A DNA stretch of 64,000 bases, taken from assembly GCA_022578965.1 (NCBI GenBank), contig MU400510.1:62001-126000 (forward strand), read 5' to 3'. The stretch is from Xylaria sp. FL1777 (taxonomy: Eukaryota; Ascomycota; Sordariomycetes; Xylariales; Xylariaceae). The stretch's first letter is position 1; each line of letters begins with the position of its first letter. The translations under genes and the position numbers were made by a program. Under the pieces are notes generated by a model. That model saw only the letters and a list, made by a program, of their open reading frames with translations, had not been told where the DNA came from and made no database searches. Below, one piece after another: positions 62,192 through 64,000 of the stretch.

Positions 62192-64000
62192 TTAGATCTT
62201 TAGGTCAATCTCTTCGCCATATATTCCTGTTAACTTGATGACTGGTTGAGCTGGAGCAGCCTTCTGGCGCTTATGTCTTGTCCAGTCATCATTTGCGAAG
62301 TAATGTGAAAATTGAGTGTCCTTAACAACATCTAATTCATATTGTGCTTTTCTTTTTCCCATCGATGCTGTAGATAGAGTGTTTTGTGTCCCGGTGCTTT
62401 CAAACAAGTCCAAATCTTCCACCGAGTTGTGAGCAACCCGACTTGGTTTCCACCCCACCGTATAGTTTTCAATTGGTTTGGACCCTGATAAATGAAACCA
62501 AGGATGGCCTTTGGAAGCATCTGCTGTTATTCTATTGGATGGTGCCACTGAAAGACACAGACGGATGAAGTCTCTGAAATGTTCAGATAACGCTTTGCGT
62601 CGCTTAGATATGTTGTCGAAGACGGCTATGAGACTTGCATCAACGGCATTCTGATCAAGGGCATCGAAGCAGCCGAGGCTATTCCAATTGAGCGCGACAA
62701 GAAATAGCGCTATCATGCCAATTGACCAAATATCAACCTCGGTACCATAGCATTGACCGTGATACACCTCCCTGTCATGATTCCGTTAAAATTTGGTTAT
62801 CTTGAGAAAATAAAATTCTACTCACGGGGCCGTAAACCGTTGAGTGCCGATTGTACTCGTCATACGACCTGAGGTAGCCACTTTAGCAAAACCGAGGTCA
62901 CCTACAATAACTCGAGCCCGGATGTTAGGCCCTGTGGCAAGGAATATGCTTCAAAATAAGTGTTAACACCACTTATTAATTTCATGAGTATGCTGTAGGA
63001 ATGTATAGTCATATGAGGTTTAGCTATTGTTCATTGGTCATGCAAAAGTGTAGTTGGGTACCCATGGACCTGACGTACTTTTCTGGCTTTAGATCACGAT
63101 GAGCAATATTCTGTGCGTGTAGGTAACTGATGGCTTCTATTATTTGCCGGATAATAATCTGTGCATCCATCTCGGGTATACCATCTGGATGTTTGAGACG
63201 CATAGAGAAGAGATCTCCACCCATCGCTAGTTCTGTGAAAGTGTACAATGTATCTAACGATCGATATGCAGCCACAAACTTGAGGAGGTTAGGCTTAGGC
63301 AAATTAGCGTTTTATATGATAATGGGGAATATAGTTATGGCCTTTATCACGTACATGAGTAAGCCGACTCAGTATATTTGTTTCATCTAAAATGCGTCGA
63401 ATGGTGCTCGAGGAACCATGGAGCCGCCGAATGCGGTCAAGCTGATGAATTTTACAAGCAACCTGCCGTCCTGATTTTATGTTGATAGCAAGATGAACAG
63501 CTGCAAGCGCACCGCTTCCTAGCATTTTTTCAGTGATAAGAAATCTAGTTTGGAAAAGCTGGAGACCTTCGTTAGATTAGAATAATTTCTAGCGAAATGG
63601 GTGGGCGTACGTCGGTCTCGCTCGGCCGTAGTTGGCCTATAATAGAACCAATGGGTTGTCTGCCCAACAAGTATATGTGAAACTCCCAATACGGTTTGAT
63701 CCGGATGATTTCACCTTGGCTAAGGAGATATCCGGAAGGCGACACCCTCCTCAGCCGGCGACAAGGGCCGTCGACATACGTGCCGCTCAACGAGTTGTCG
63801 TCGCGAACGTATAGGAGTGGTTGTCCATCTTCTTCATACTCAATAGAATATATGACAAAATGCTGTCTTGAAATATATGGATGAAGGACGGTGATTTCAC
63901 TTGAAACAAAAAATAAGTATTTTTATAAGAAGAGAAATATAGGATGCAGCAGGCCTACTTGTGTTTGATATGCCTCCCAACTCGAATGAGTTGGCCGGAA
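62192..64000 (-). CDS. FHA-domain serine/threonine protein kinase (Chk2/Rad53-like), 5' end beyond the window
   Basis: Partial gene, running off the right edge. Exons: from 64000 to 63959, 63899-63611, 63558-63355, 63293-63079, 62948-62826 and 62771-62192; introns are 52-132 bp and all phases agree. An FHA domain comes first, with VGRHIKHN and ISRQHF (the phosphothreonine-binding Gly-Arg and Ser-Arg-x-His) and NSLSGTYVDG. The kinase domain follows: glycine loop LGSGALAAVHLA, the beta-3 lysine in VACKIH, HRDLKPEN split by an intron after its Glu, DLG in place of DFG, TQRFTAPE, and the helix DIWSIGMI. About 100 residues follow the kinase domain, with a basic RHKRQK. The FHA-kinase order is that of Rad53, Dun1, Mek1 and Chk2, which signal DNA damage or meiotic recombination. 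The glycine loop lacks its third glycine (ALAAV), so activity may be altered. Which member it is cannot be decided from this fragment. Confidence 0.88.

Overview
The window is nuclear DNA of a filamentous ascomycete (Pezizomycotina, most likely a Sordariomycete). Genes are split by many short introns (about 36-140 bp) with GTRNGT-like donors and CTRAC branch sites. The proteins have clear fungal relatives. Intergenic DNA is littered with palindromic TACCTAGGTA-type motifs, and one AT-saturated block carries the marks of repeat-induced C-to-T mutation. Gene models below were joined by hand from splice signals and reading phase.

Layout. 1-6.7 kb: gene-poor, with one 239-bp MITE-like element. 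6.7-11.9 kb (-): a Ubp12-type ubiquitin protease. 13.8-17.2 kb (-): an insulinase-type M16 metalloprotease. 17.2-21.5 kb: no gene seen. 21.5-25.8 kb is a compact housekeeping cluster: an Mpp6-like exosome cofactor with a zinc knuckle (-), a complex I zinc subunit of the NDUFS6 type (+, divergent), a YjbQ/UPF0047 protein (+) and a CFIm25 mRNA 3'-end processing factor (-, convergent). 27.0-37.8 kb (+): a SLIP-GC-like large GTPase gene split by a 6.87-kb LTR retrotransposon (27845-34715). The element has 290-bp LTRs and a 5-bp target duplication, and its interior is mutated almost to pure A+T. 38.2-39.1 kb (-): a small secreted protein. 40.2-42.7 kb (-): an 814-residue membrane protein. 44.9-45.5 kb (-): a tautomerase-fold protein. 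45.5-53.7 kb: no confident gene, only relics. 53.7-55.8 kb (+): an amino-acid permease. 58.1-59.1 kb (+): a single-pass membrane protein. 60.7-61.7 kb (-): a protein with a central Zn2Cys6-like cysteine cluster. 62.2 kb to the right edge (-): an FHA-domain protein kinase, cut by the window end.

The genes do not form a pathway cluster. The main story is the retrotransposon. Its insertion point, its LTR ends and both halves of the host gene are readable to the base. Removing the element and one copy of AGCGA gives an uninterrupted model of 1029 codons, so the host gene appears to have been broken recently. The mutation that destroyed the element stops inside both LTRs and favours cytosines with a pyrimidine on the 5' side, which differs from the textbook CpA signature of RIP. 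No tRNA, rRNA or CRISPR array was recognised.
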